Assembly: GCA_027489355.1 (NCBI GenBank)
Contig: JAIXZY010000037.1
Coordinates: 1 to 64,000, forward strand
Source: Paracoccaceae bacterium
Lineage (GTDB): Bacteria > Pseudomonadota > Alphaproteobacteria > Rhodobacterales > Rhodobacteraceae
Reading direction: 5' to 3'
DNA: 64,000 nt
Shown: in pieces, positions 20,974-30,900 of the stretch
How positions within the stretch are numbered: the first letter of the stretch is position 1
Layout of the letters: each line of letters opens with the position of its first letter
The notes under the pieces: generated by a model
The model's input: only the letters and a program-made list of their open reading frames with translations
Database searches by the model: none
Told to the model about the DNA's origin: nothing
Translations under genes and position numbers: made by a program

Positions 20974-21960
20974 ATGGCGAAAAAGCCCGACGCGAGACCG
21001 AATGTCTCGAAGGAAGACCTGCTGAAGTATTACCGCGAGATGCTGCTGATCCGGCGGTTCGAGGAAAAGGCGGGCCAGCTTTATGGGATGGGTCTGATCG
21101 GGGGATTCTGCCACCTGTACATCGGCCAGGAAGCGGTCGTCGTGGGCCTGGAGGCCGCGAGCAAGGACGGCGACAAGCGGGTGACGTCCTACCGTGACCA
21201 CGGGCACATGCTGGCCTGCGGGATGGACGCCAAGGGAGTGATGGCGGAACTGACCGGGCGCATCGGGGGCTATTCCAAGGGCAAGGGCGGCTCGATGCAC
21301 ATGTTCTCGAAAGAGAAACATTTCTACGGCGGGCACGGGATTGTTGGCGCTCAGGTGCCGCTGGGGGCCGGTCTGGCCTTTGCGGACAAGTACCTGGGCA
21401 ACGACAACGTGACCTTCACCTATTTCGGCGACGGCGCGGCAAACCAGGGGCAGGTCTACGAGACGTACAACATGGCCGAGCTGTGGTCGCTGCCAGTGAT
21501 CTTCGTGATCGAGAACAACCAGTATGCGATGGGAACCTCGGTCAATCGGTCGACCAAGTCGACGACGCTGTTCGGGCGCGGTCTGGCCTATGGCATTCCC
21601 GGTGAGCAGGTCGACGGGATGGACGTGCTGGCCGTGAAGGCCGCGGGCGAGAAGGCGGTGGCGCACTGCCGGGCGGGGAACGGGCCCTATATCCTGGAGA
21701 TGATGACCTACCGCTACCGGGGACACTCGATGTCGGACCCGGCCAAGTACCGGACCCGGGAAGAGGTCGAGAAGATAAAGACCGAGAAGGACTGCATCGA
21801 GCATGTCCGGGACCTGCTGACGCAGGGGGGCCTTGCGTCCGACGAGGAGCTGAAGGCCATCGACAAGGAGATCAAGGCGATCGTCAACGAGAGCGCCGAG
21901 TTCGCCAAGGACAGCCCGGAGCCTCCGACGGCGGAGCTCTGGACGGATATCTACGCGTAA
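20974..21960 (+). CDS. pdhA: Pyruvate dehydrogenase E1 component, alpha subunit
   Basis: E1 alpha and beta form the thiamine-diphosphate-dependent decarboxylase of the pyruvate dehydrogenase complex. The 328-residue product has [16 protein letters not shown] (near 25-40), [11 protein letters not shown], the phosphorylation-loop-like region [14 protein letters not shown] and [15 protein letters not shown] (near 245-259). The thiamine-binding motif is [17 protein letters not shown] near 155-171. I used the ATG at 20974, preceded by GGGAGGAG, rather than an ATG about 20 codons upstream that lies in the promoter. Only 13 bases separate it from pdhB. Confidence 0.97.
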   Translation: MAKKPDARPNVSKEDLLKYYREMLLIRRFEEKAGQLYGMGLIGGFCHLYIGQEAVVVGLEAASKDGDKRVTSYRDHGHMLACGMDAKGVMAELTGRIGGYSKGKGGSMHMFSKEKHFYGGHGIVGAQVPLGAGLAFADKYLGNDNVTFTYFGDGAANQGQVYETYNMAELWSLPVIFVIENNQYAMGTSVNRSTKSTTLFGRGLAYGIPGEQVDGMDVLAVKAAGEKAVAHCRAGNGPYILEMMTYRYRGHSMSDPAKYRTREEVEKIKTEKDCIEHVRDLLTQGGLASDEELKAIDKEIKAIVNESAEFAKDSPEPPTAELWTDIYA

Positions 21961-21973
21961 GGGGGGAATAGAG

Positions 21974-23356
21974 ATGGCAACCGAAGTACTCATGCCCGCG
22001 CTGTCCCCCACGATGGAGGAAGGCACGCTGGCCAAATGGCTGGTGAAGGAAGGCGATACGGTCAAGTCCGGCCAGATCATCGCCGAGATCGAGACCGACA
22101 AGGCGACGATGGAGTTCGAGGCCGTCGACGAAGGCACCGTGGGCAAGATCCTGGTGGCCGAGGGGACGGCGGGGGTCAAGGTGAACACGCCCATCGCGGT
22201 GCTGGTCGAGGACGGGGAAACCGTCTCCGACGCGCCGAAGCCGGCGACGGTCGCGGTGGCGGCTGCGGCGGCGGAAGTGCCGGCGACGGTGGCGGCGGCT
22301 CCGGTGCCTGCGGTCCCTGCCCCGCAGCCTGCCGAGGTGCGCGGCTGGCCGCATACCGACCTGCCCGAGGGTCCCACCAAGACGATGACGGTGCGCGAGG
22401 CGCTGCGTGAGGCGATGGCCGAGGAGATGCGCGCCGATCCGACCGTCTTCCTGATGGGGGAAGAGGTCGGCGAGTATCAGGGGGCCTACAAGATTTCCCA
22501 GGGCCTCTTGGATGAGTTCGGGGCGCGGCGCGTCGTGGATACGCCGATCACCGAGATGGGCTTTGCGGGGATTGGCGTCGGTGCCTCATGGGGCGGGCTG
22601 AAGCCGATTGTCGAGTTCATGACCTTCAACTTCTCGATGCAGGCGATCGACCACATCATCAACTCGGCCGCCAAGACGCTGTACATGTCGGGGGGCCAGA
22701 TGGGCAGCCCGATGGTGTTCCGGGGCCCGAACGGGGCGGCGGCGCGGGTGGGTGCGCAGCACAGCCAGGACTTTGCGGCCTGGTATGCCGCGATCCCGGG
22801 GTTGAAGGTCTGCATGCCCTATTCGGCGGCAGATGCGAAGGGGCTCTTGAAGACGGCGATCCGCGATCCGAACCCGGTGGTGTTCCTGGAGAACGAGATC
22901 CTTTACGGGCGGTCGTTTGAGGTGCCGGTGGATGGCGATTTCACCATTCCGTTCGGCAAGGCTTCGATCCTGCGGCCGGGGACGGATGTGACGCTGGTGT
23001 CCTTCGGGATCGGCTGTGCGCATGCCCTGGCGGCGGCGGAGGAGCTGGCGAAGGAAGGGATCAGCGCCGAGGTGATCAACCTGCGGACGCTGCGGCCCAT
23101 CGACTATGACACGGTGCTGGCGTCGGTAATGAAGACCAACCGCTGCGTCACGGTCGAGGAAGGCTTCCCGGTGGGGTCCATCGGCGATCACCTGGCTTCG
23201 ACGATCATGCAGCGGGCGTTCGACTACCTGGACGCTCCGGTCGTGACCTGCACGGGCAAGGACGTGCCGATGCCCTATGCCGCGAACCTGGAAAAGTTCG
23301 CGCTGATCACGCCCGCCGAGGTCGTGACCGCTGTCAAATCCGTCTGCTATCGCTGA
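21974..23356 (+). CDS. pdhB: Pyruvate dehydrogenase E1 component, beta subunit, with N-terminal lipoyl domain
   Basis: The product has 460 residues. The first 80 form a lipoyl domain with the lipoylated lysine in [12 protein letters not shown] (near residue 43). An alanine- and proline-rich linker (about 85-120) follows, then a transketolase-like E1 beta domain from [16 protein letters not shown]. That domain carries [36 protein letters not shown] and the [13 protein letters not shown] segment. Extra lipoyl domains on E1 beta are a known alphaproteobacterial feature. The start follows a GGGGGAATAGAG ribosome-binding region. Confidence 0.97.
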   Translation: MATEVLMPALSPTMEEGTLAKWLVKEGDTVKSGQIIAEIETDKATMEFEAVDEGTVGKILVAEGTAGVKVNTPIAVLVEDGETVSDAPKPATVAVAAAAAEVPATVAAAPVPAVPAPQPAEVRGWPHTDLPEGPTKTMTVREALREAMAEEMRADPTVFLMGEEVGEYQGAYKISQGLLDEFGARRVVDTPITEMGFAGIGVGASWGGLKPIVEFMTFNFSMQAIDHIINSAAKTLYMSGGQMGSPMVFRGPNGAAARVGAQHSQDFAAWYAAIPGLKVCMPYSAADAKGLLKTAIRDPNPVVFLENEILYGRSFEVPVDGDFTIPFGKASILRPGTDVTLVSFGIGCAHALAAAEELAKEGISAEVINLRTLRPIDYDTVLASVMKTNRCVTVEEGFPVGSIGDHLASTIMQRAFDYLDAPVVTCTGKDVPMPYAANLEKFALITPAEVVTAVKSVCYR

Positions 23357-23366
23357 GGAGGGGAAA

Positions 23367-24716
23367 ATGGCGACTGAAATCCTGATGCCGGCCCTGTCCC
23401 CCACGATGGAGGAGGGCACGCTGGCCAAGTGGCTGGTGAAGGAAGGCGATGCGGTGAAGTCCGGCATGGTCATTGCCGAGATCGAGACCGACAAGGCGAC
23501 GATGGAGTTCGAAGCGGTCGACGAGGGTGTCGTGGGCAAGATCCTGGTCGCGGAAGGGACCGCCGGGGTGAAGGTCAACACGCCCATCGCGGTGCTTCTG
23601 GATGAGGGCGAGGATGCGTCCGCGGCGGTTGCGGCCCCGAAGGCTGCGGCTGCCTCCTCGTCCGCTTCCTCGGCTGTCGCCTCGTCGGGCGGCTCGTCGG
23701 GGGGCGCATCGGGGGCCCCTGCCCCGGCGGCAGCGCCAGTGGCGGCCCCGGTCGCTTCGGGCGCGCGGGTGTTTGCCTCGCCCCTGGCGCGGCGGATTGC
23801 CAAGGAGAAGGGGCTGGACCTGACGGCCGTGAAGGGCTCGGGTCCGCATGGGCGGATCGTGCGGGCGGATGTTGAAGGGGCGCAGCCGGGGGCGGCGAAG
23901 CCTGCGGCGGCTGCGGTCGGGGAGGCTCCGAAAGCGGCGGCCCCTGCCCCGGCGGCGGCTCCGGCTGCGGCGGCGATGCCCACGGGCCCGGCGACCGAGA
24001 CGGTGCTGAAGATGTATGCCGACCGGCAATACGAGGAAGTGCCCCTGGACGGTATGCGCCGGACGATTGCGGCGCGGCTGACCGAAGCCAAGCAGACGAT
24101 TCCGCATTTCTACCTGCGTCGGGATGTGAAGCTGGACGCTCTGATGGCGTTCCGCGAGACGCTCAACAAGCAGTTGGAAGGGCGCGGGGTGAAGCTGTCG
24201 GTGAACGACTTCATCATCAAGGCCTGCGCGATGGCCCTGCAAGCGGTGCCGAACGCGAACGCCGTCTGGGCGGGCGACCGGATGCTGCGGCTGAAGCCGT
24301 CGGACGTGGCGGTGGCTGTTGCCGTCGAGGGCGGTCTGTTCACCCCGGTGCTGCGCGATGCGGACAAGAAGTCGCTCTCCGCGCTGTCGGCAGAGATGAA
24401 GGACCTCGCCGCGCGCGCCAAGAGCAAGAAGCTCGCGCCGCATGAATACCAGGGCGGGTCCTTTGCGATCAGTAACCTCGGGATGATGGGGATCGAGAAC
24501 TTCGACGCGGTGATCAACCCGCCGCACGGGTCGATCTTGGCGGTGGGGGCTGGCATCAAGAAGCCCGTGGTGCTGGCCGACGGGACCATCGGGGTGGCGA
24601 CGGTCATGTCGATGACGCTGTCGGTGGATCACCGGGTGATCGACGGGGCCTTGGGGGCGGAGTTCCTGAAGGCCGTGATCGAGGCGCTGGAGAACCCGAT
24701 GGTGATGCTGGCCTGA
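23367..24716 (+). CDS. pdhC: Pyruvate dehydrogenase E2 component (dihydrolipoamide acetyltransferase)
   Basis: E2 is the acetyl-transferring core of the complex. The 449-residue protein has an N-terminal lipoyl domain, nearly identical at its start to that of pdhB and with the same [12 protein letters not shown] site. A Ser/Ala/Pro linker (about 90-130) precedes a peripheral subunit-binding domain ([34 protein letters not shown], about 133-166). A second Ala/Pro linker leads to the catalytic domain, which ends with [16 protein letters not shown], the catalytic histidine motif. The gene for E3 (lipoamide dehydrogenase) does not follow in this window. Confidence 0.97.
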   Translation: MATEILMPALSPTMEEGTLAKWLVKEGDAVKSGMVIAEIETDKATMEFEAVDEGVVGKILVAEGTAGVKVNTPIAVLLDEGEDASAAVAAPKAAAASSSASSAVASSGGSSGGASGAPAPAAAPVAAPVASGARVFASPLARRIAKEKGLDLTAVKGSGPHGRIVRADVEGAQPGAAKPAAAAVGEAPKAAAPAPAAAPAAAAMPTGPATETVLKMYADRQYEEVPLDGMRRTIAARLTEAKQTIPHFYLRRDVKLDALMAFRETLNKQLEGRGVKLSVNDFIIKACAMALQAVPNANAVWAGDRMLRLKPSDVAVAVAVEGGLFTPVLRDADKKSLSALSAEMKDLAARAKSKKLAPHEYQGGSFAISNLGMMGIENFDAVINPPHGSILAVGAGIKKPVVLADGTIGVATVMSMTLSVDHRVIDGALGAEFLKAVIEALENPMVMLA

Positions 24717-24722
24717 GGCGGC

Positions 24723-24749
24723 GGAGTGGGGGTTTTGCACCCCCACTCC
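24723..24749. terminator. Hairpin between convergent pdhC and phospholipid operon
   Basis: GGAGTGGGGGT (24723-24733) pairs with ACCCCCACTCC (24739-24749) around a 5-base loop, right after the pdhC stop codon. A T-run is missing on the plus strand. A second GGGGCC/GGTCCCC hairpin follows near 24779-24796. They probably end transcription from both sides. Confidence 0.55.
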
Positions 24750-24755
24750 CCCGCA

Positions 24756-24776
24756 GAGTATTTGAGAAAAGAGCAA
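24756..24776 (-). repeat. Short 3'-end motif shared with 57945-57965
   Basis: This 21-base motif (GAGTATT, then GAGAAAAGAGCAA on the plus strand) differs at only two positions from the one at 57945-57965. In both places it lies just past the stop codon of a minus-strand gene (25 and 2 bases away). Confidence 0.6.
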
Positions 24777-24801
24777 ATGGGGGCCGGAAGGTCCCCGTTT
24801 C

Positions 24802-25428
24802 CTATTGCGCCTTGAGACGCTGGATCAGCGTCCAGGACCGGCGGAGTACGGTGGCGGCGGTGCCAAGGGCGATGATCCAGAGGGTGACGGTCAGGGTCCA
24901 GTGGGTCGCGTAGAGCGCGGCGAGGACGGTGCCTGCGGTGAGGACCGCCATGCGTTGCGGCTTGGCGAGGGGGCCGGAGAAGTCAGGCGGGAAGCCCTCG
25001 GCCCGGCCCAGTTCGCGGATGTAGGCCGTGGCGATGGCGAGGGCGGCGGCGAGGAGGCCGAGATCGGGGCGCCCGGCGGCGATGCCTGCGCCGGTGAAGA
25101 AGAGGAGGTCGGAGACGCGGTCCGGGGCCTCGTTCCAGAAGGGACCGTCCTTGGCGCCCTTGCCGCCCTCGATGGCGACCATGCCGTCGATCAGGTTGCA
25201 GACGAGGCGAGCCTGGAGCGTGGCGGCGGCGAGGAGGAGGGCGAGGAACTGGAGAAAGCCGCCGGTCGCGGCGAGCCAGTAGAGGAGGAAGCCCAAGGCT
25301 GCGAAGCCCATTGAGGCCTGGGAAATCTGGTTCGGCGTGATCTCTCGCGCGACGGCCCAGGAGGCGAGCTGCGCGGCCCAGGCGGAATTGCGAGAGGTGA
25401 GGGGGCGGCGGTTTTCCGGCTCGCTCAT
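24802..25428 (-). CDS. CDP-alcohol phosphatidyltransferase family protein with variant active site
   Basis: The integral membrane protein has 208 residues and about six transmembrane helices. The family signature D-x2-DG-x2-AR-x8-G-x3-D-x3-D is recognisable but altered. N78 takes the first Asp position, D81-G82 and A85 are conserved, I86 replaces Arg, G95 is conserved, N99 replaces the third Asp and D103 is conserved. It would transfer a phosphatidyl group from CDP-diacylglycerol to an alcohol, if active. Its start overlaps the end of the CdsA-like gene (ATGA). Such PlsC-CdsA-transferase sets resemble the ynb genes of E. coli. The alcohol substrate is unknown. Confidence 0.8.
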   Translation of the reverse strand: MSEPENRRPLTSRNSAWAAQLASWAVAREITPNQISQASMGFAALGFLLYWLAATGGFLQFLALLLAAATLQARLVCNLIDGMVAIEGGKGAKDGPFWNEAPDRVSDLLFFTGAGIAAGRPDLGLLAAALAIATAYIRELGRAEGFPPDFSGPLAKPQRMAVLTAGTVLAALYATHWTLTVTLWIIALGTAATVLRRSWTLIQRLKAQ

Positions 25429-26369
25429 GTGGTGGACCAGACCCAGCGGGTGACGTGGAAGAAGATCGGGGCGGCGAAGATCACGCTGTCGAGCCGGTCG
25501 AGGAAGCCGCCGTGCCCGGCGATGAGGTGGCCCCAGTCCTTGATCCCCCGGTCACGCTTGATCGCGGACATGACGAGACCGCCGAAGAAGCCCATCAGCG
25601 TGATGAGGAGGCACATGCCCGCGGCCTGCACGGGCGTGAAGGGCGTCATCCAGTAAAGTGCGGTGCCGATGGCGGTGGCGGACAAGGTGCCGCCGACGAG
25701 GCCTTCCCAGGTCTTGGAAGGCGAGAGGTTGGGGGCGACCTTGGTGCGGCCGAGAAGCTTGCCCCAGACGTATTGCAGCACATCCGAAAGCTGCACGACG
25801 AAGATCAGGTAGGCAATGAGGATGACGTTGCGGCCTTCGAACCCAGGGATCTGCAGGTAGAGGAGCGCCGGGACGTGGCTCGCGCAATAGACGCAGATCA
25901 TCAGCGCCCACTGGGTCTCGGACACCCGGATCAGGAAGTCCTTGGTGGAGCCCCTTAGGGCGGAGACGACGGGGAGGAGGAGGAAGGCGTAGACCGGGAT
26001 GAAGATCGAATACATCCCGTACCAGTCCGTGGCGAGGAACCAGTACTGCAGGGGCAGGATCAGGAAAAAGCAGGCGACCAGCGACCAATGGTCGGCGCGG
26101 TTGTGGGTGGTGAGGGTGAGGAACTCTCGCAGGGCGGCGAAGGAGCAGAGCGCGAAGAGGAGGACGACGCCCGGTTTGCCCGCGATGAAGGCGAGCGCCA
26201 GGCAGATCACCATGACCCACCAGGCGTTGATCCGGGCGTTCAGGTTCTCGATGACCGGGTTTTCGCCAGCCGGGGACAGGCGAGTGCGGAGGATTTCGCC
26301 GACTATGGAGGCTAGGACGAGGATGCCGCCGACGCCGGCGAGGAGCCAAAGCAAATGCGGCGAGGTCAT
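25425..26369 (-). CDS. Phosphatidate cytidylyltransferase (CdsA family)
   Basis: The enzyme would make CDP-diacylglycerol from phosphatidate and CTP in the inner membrane. The 314-residue protein has about eight hydrophobic helices and the family C-terminal signature, seen here as SAIKRDRGIKDWGHLIAGHGGFLDRLDS (positions about 266-293, with the catalytic KD and DRxD acids). LSPSKTWEGLVGG (near 218-230) is also typical. It is overlapped at both ends by its operon partners through ATGA junctions. It may be a second, specialised CdsA, since its neighbours are not the usual frr-uppS set. Confidence 0.9.
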   Translation of the reverse strand: MTSPHLLWLLAGVGGILVLASIVGEILRTRLSPAGENPVIENLNARINAWWVMVICLALAFIAGKPGVVLLFALCSFAALREFLTLTTHNRADHWSLVACFFLILPLQYWFLATDWYGMYSIFIPVYAFLLLPVVSALRGSTKDFLIRVSETQWALMICVYCASHVPALLYLQIPGFEGRNVILIAYLIFVVQLSDVLQYVWGKLLGRTKVAPNLSPSKTWEGLVGGTLSATAIGTALYWMTPFTPVQAAGMCLLITLMGFFGGLVMSAIKRDRGIKDWGHLIAGHGGFLDRLDSVIFAAPIFFHVTRWVWSTT

Positions 26370-27004
26370 GCGGGCGCCTTCAGGGCGAGGAGGGCCTCGG
26401 TCGCGCGGGCGAGGAACGCGTCCTTCGGCTCGTCGGGGTCGACATGGATCGGCGCGCCGAAAGTGAGGGTGCAGATGAGTGGGACGGGAATGACTTCACC
26501 CTTCGGCATCACGCGGTTGAGATTGGCGATCCAGACCGGGACAAGGTCGACCTGTGGCCGCGCCTTGGCAAGGTGGTAAAGCCCGGACTTGAAGGGGAGG
26601 AGGTCCGCCTCGGAACTGTTGCGCTGGCCTTCCGGGAAGATGATGAGCGAAGAGCCCTGGTCGAGGGCGGCGGTCATCTGGGCCACCGGGTCCTCGGTCC
26701 GCGCTTCGGGGCGGCGGTCGATTAGGACGGCGTTGAAAACCTCACGCCCGATGAACGCGCGGAGGGGGGAGGTGAGCCAGTAGTCCAGGGCAGCGACGGG
26801 CCGGGTCTGGCGGCGGAGGGGAGTGGGGAGCGCGGTCCACAGAAGGACAAAATCGCCGTTCGAAGTGTGATTGGCGAAGTAGACGCGCTGGTGCGGCACC
26901 GGCTCGATCCCCTGCCAAAGGGCGCGGGGGGCGGTGATGAAGCGCGCGAAGGTCGAGATCGCCTGCCCGGTTGTCCGGGCGGCGAGAATGCGAAGGAGGC
27001 TCAT
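26366..27004 (-). CDS. 1-acyl-sn-glycerol-3-phosphate acyltransferase (PlsC) family protein
   Basis: The protein has 212 residues and the HX4D acyltransferase motif as NHTSNGD (H46, D51) and the substrate motif FPEGQRNS (near 123-130). RPVAALDYWLTSPLRAFIGREVFNAVLIDR lies between them. It would acylate lysophosphatidate or a related acceptor to feed the CdsA-like and CDP-alcohol transferase partners downstream. It is the first gene of the three-gene operon and starts 10 bases after cysE ends. CysE may therefore be in the same transcript. Confidence 0.9.
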   Translation of the reverse strand: MSLLRILAARTTGQAISTFARFITAPRALWQGIEPVPHQRVYFANHTSNGDFVLLWTALPTPLRRQTRPVAALDYWLTSPLRAFIGREVFNAVLIDRRPEARTEDPVAQMTAALDQGSSLIIFPEGQRNSSEADLLPFKSGLYHLAKARPQVDLVPVWIANLNRVMPKGEVIPVPLICTLTFGAPIHVDPDEPKDAFLARATEALLALKAPA

Positions 27005-27014
27005 GAAGGGCCGC

Positions 27015-27821
27015 TCATTCCGCCTTCAGAAGCTGGTCCATCGTGAGCGCCGGCTGGGCGCAACCCGCCTTGCCGACCACGCGGGCGGGGACACCGGCCA
27101 CGGTGGTGTTGTGCGGAACGTCCTCAAGCACGACTGAACCCGCCGCGATGCGGGAGCAGTGGCCGACATGAATGTTGCCCAGAACCTTTGCCCCTGCCCC
27201 GATCAGGACACCATCGCCGATCTTGGGGTGACGGTCGCCATCCTCCTTGCCCGTGCCGCCCAGTGTGACGGAATGAAGCATGGAGACATTGTCGCCCACG
27301 ACAGCAGTCTCGCCGATGACAATGGAATGGGCGTGGTCGATCATGATCCCCTTGCCGACGCGAGCGGCGGGGTGGATATCGACGCCGAAGACCTCGGATA
27401 CCCGCATCTGGACGAAATAGGCCAGGTCGATGCGGCCCGACTGCCAGAGCCAGTGACCGATGCGATAGGCCTGCACCGCCTGGTAGCCTTTGAAAAAGAG
27501 CAGCGGCTGGAGGAAACGGTGGCAGGCCGGGTCACGTTCGTAGACGGCCATGAGGTCAGAGCGGGCCGCCGCACCGATTTCCGGAGCGCTTTCATAGGCC
27601 TGATCGGCAATTTCGCGAAGGATTTGCTCGCTCATCTCACCCGAGGCAAGCTTCAAGGAGAAGCGGTAAGCGAGAGCCCGCTCCAAGGTCGAATGGTGCA
27701 GCAAACCGGAATGGATCAGCCCGCCGAGCAGCGGTTCGTTGCGGATGGCTTCGACGGCTTCTTCGCAGACCCTTCGCCAGACCGGGTCAACTGCAGTGAC
27801 TTTCGATTTGGTTTCAAGCAT
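27015..27821 (-). CDS. cysE: Serine O-acetyltransferase
   Basis: CysE makes O-acetylserine, the carbon skeleton for cysteine. The 268-residue product has an N-terminal helical domain (PVWRRVCEEAVEAIRNEPLLGGLIHSGLLHHSTLERALAYR). The left-handed beta-helix follows with FVQMRVSEVFGVDIHPAARVGKGIMIDHAHSIVIGETAVVGDNVSMLHSVTLGGTGKEDGDRHPKI. I set the start at 27821 because GGAGGC lies just upstream. It sits immediately beyond the 3' end of the GTA cluster. That neighbour relation is, to my knowledge, conserved in Rhodobacterales. Confidence 0.97.
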   Translation of the reverse strand: MLETKSKVTAVDPVWRRVCEEAVEAIRNEPLLGGLIHSGLLHHSTLERALAYRFSLKLASGEMSEQILREIADQAYESAPEIGAAARSDLMAVYERDPACHRFLQPLLFFKGYQAVQAYRIGHWLWQSGRIDLAYFVQMRVSEVFGVDIHPAARVGKGIMIDHAHSIVIGETAVVGDNVSMLHSVTLGGTGKEDGDRHPKIGDGVLIGAGAKVLGNIHVGHCSRIAAGSVVLEDVPHNTTVAGVPARVVGKAGCAQPALTMDQLLKAE

Positions 27822-27915
27822 GGTGAAGCCTCCAGTTGCAGTACCTTGATACCACAACCGGAATGCCTCGCGACATGCAAATCTGTGCGGTGCTTCATCA
27901 ACTGTTGAAATGGCT

Positions 27916-27949
27916 GGCGGGCCTTTCCAGCCTGACCGGAACGCCCGCC
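27916..27949 (-). terminator. Hairpin between GTA g15 and cysE
   Basis: GGCGGGC (27916-27922) pairs with GCCCGCC (27943-27949), and the stem is extended by TTTCC/GGAAC with one mismatch. It lies just past the g15 stop codon. No T-run is present, so it is only a possible GTA operon end. The 133-base gap also holds the cysE leader. Confidence 0.35.
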
Positions 27950-27954
27950 GACCC

Positions 27955-30900
27955 TCACGAAGCCACAGTGATCGCCCGAAAAGGTCCGGGACCGAAACTG
28001 CCCGAGAGTTGGGCCACGGCCACCTGGAAACTTCCGGTCACCCCGTCCTGCAAGCGCATCGCAGCGGTGTAAAGGAACAGCGGCTCTTGAACTGTGTACT
28101 CGGCGACGAGGGCCGAAGCCTGCAGCACCCGGACCAGGTATGCCTCTTCATTTTCGGCGAGAGGCACTTCAGCCGCCTGCCATGAATCCCCGTCAAGCCT
28201 GGTACGACGCTTCCACTGGAACCGGAAGTCATCTGCGATGCCTTGAGCGCGCAGGTGGGCGACGGGATAGGGTCGCAGCCCGATTCCGTCGAAGGCCACG
28301 TTGCGGACAACGACATTCGGGTCATCGTAGCCCCGTGCAGCGCGTCCAATGCGGTAGTAGCGCGCAAGGCCGCGCGCGGAGAGCGGCACTTCAAGCTGGA
28401 GCAGCGCCGGGTCGAGCAGAACGACCACGCTGCCTGCAGGCCAGCTTTCGGGCATGATACCGTCAGTCCCCAGCTGCCCACGAAGTCTTGTCGAGAGTTC
28501 GTAGGTGTCTGGGGCCACGATCTCGGCTCTGGCAAACTGGAACACTTCCCAGTTGGCTTCAGAGCCATCACCGATTGCCATGGCATTGGCTCCGTTCAGC
28601 ACGGCAAGTTCCGTGACCGAAGAGAGCTCGCCGCCGGCAACCCTGACGCGGAGCGGGGCACCGTGGTCCCAGATTCCAGAACTGTGGAATGACAGTGGAG
28701 ATTCGGTGACGCCAATGATGGCGGGGGCTGCGACAAGGCGGTTCACCTCGTACCCGGCGTCTTCGCTGGAGGACCAGACTGCGACAGAGCCCGGCCACGG
28801 ATCCGCGCCGACCGCCACATGGGGCGCGTGCGGCACTTCCGAGCCGGTCAGCAGCGGAAGGTCGAGAAAGATTGCTTCAACCGGCACCGGTGGCGAGAAC
28901 GGACGCACCGATATTGCATCCTCGACCTTGTCCGACGGCAGATAGACCCCCGCTTCGACGCGCACCGCTTCCAGCAGCTGGCTTTCGGCCTGCTCGACCC
29001 GGTCCACGCGGTACCGTCGACCACCAAAGCTTACGACATCCCCGGCACCAATTCCCGCCCGCGACTTGGGCAGGTCGAACCGCAAGGTGTCACGGGCAAC
29101 CCTTGCCTCCGCAAGCCATCGCTCGACGGCGGCGGAACCCTCGACTCGTGTCAACGCCAGCGGAAAGTCGGTCTGGGACACGCCCACCGCCTCGTCATCG
29201 GGAAAACGCGTCTCGACCGACCGCGTTTCGTAGCTGGACTGTGCGTCCACATAGGTTAGACGCACCTGACCGGCTGTTTCTGCATCGGACGTCCTTGTCG
29301 CTTCGAACCGGCCGTCCAGGTCCGGTGAAATGGCAATGTCATCCTCCGCCAGGGCCGCAGCAATCCTTGCATTGCGATTTTGAAAGACCAGTCGCCCCTC
29401 GCGTTCGAAGACATCGAAGCCGAAGGCGAGCATCAAGGGTTGCAGGGTCGAACGCGCGGTCCCGATATCCGGCTGCTGGAAGCCACGGACAAGTCCATAC
29501 AGAGACGCGACGTCCAAGGCATCCACTCCAGAACTTGCGCAGATTTCGCTGACCACGGCCGCCAGGGGCTGACTGGAGACCCGGCCATTCAACCAATGCC
29601 CCCTTGCGTAATTTTCCCCGTCGCTCCAGACGGCTGTCTGGCCCGGAAACTCCGGGAAAGGTCGTGCATCCCAGGCCCAGGCATGGGCATGGTCCAGATC
29701 CACCATGGGTCCGGCGTAATGATCAGAGACAGGGTTGTTCTCCGGGTCGGACCAGAACGCAGATGTGGCCAGAAGATATTGCATCTGGATCAGATCGTCC
29801 CGTCGGCCGTTCGACCAGGCGGGCAAGCCGGATTCCGACGACTTCGGGTCCACGAACCTGTTGGGCTGGTTGGTGCCCTTGTCGATTGCGGCGCAACCGT
29901 ATTCCGTAAATCGGATCGGTTTGGACGCAGGCACCCAATCTGTCGGTGATGCCGAACGCACCCCTCCGATGCGGTCATGGTGAAGGTTTGACCACCAGGA
30001 CTTCAGATCCTTGTAGCGGAACACCCAGGGCTCGTCATGGGCGCCGTCCGTGATCGGAAGTCTCCGCTGCGCCAGTGCCCCCTCCGGACTGTCGTAGTAC
30101 CAGTCGAAGCCTTCGCCGCCCCCAAGGTTGGACCCTAGGTATTCAAGATTATAGATCGACCCGTAACCTGCATCCGCATGGTCTTCACCGTCCCGCCAGT
30201 CGGATGCCGGCATGTAGTTGTCGATGCCAATGAAATCGATATTCGGATCGGCCCATAAGGGATCAAGATGGAAATAGACGTTTCCATCCGCGTGGTAGCC
30301 GAAGTACTCCGACCAATCTGCAGCATAGGTGATCTTCACCTCGGGCCCCAGAATGGATCGCACGTCCTCCGCAAGGTTCCGCAAAGCCATTACTGCGGGA
30401 AAGCTGTTCCCGGGACCCCGGATCTGCGTAAGGCCTCGCATTTCGGATCCGATGCAGAAGGCGTCCACCCCCCCGGCAGCCGCGCAGAGGTGCGCATTAT
30501 GCAGGATAAACTTGCGGAAGCTCCATTCCGCGGGACCGGAATAGCTTATGACGCCCCCAGCCCGGCTGAAATGGCTCGGAAGCGCCGTACCGAAGAAATC
30601 AGCGACCTCTGCCGCCGCGGCGGCTGTTCCGTCCGTCGAGCCCGCCTGACCAGGAGCCTTGTTCAGTGTGATACGACCGCGCCAGGGCAATGCCGCCTGG
30701 GAGGCGGAGCCTGTCCACGGGTCGGGCAGCAAGTTTCCGTCCAGCTGATCCATCAGGATGAACGGGTAGAACATCACTTCCTTGCCGGCCTGCCGAATGG
30801 CTTGGATGGCTTCGATCACCGATGCATCCGCCGGAGTCCCCCCGTACACTGAAGACCCGTTCACCTTAGGGACTTCAAGTGCCGCACTCCGATCGATCCC

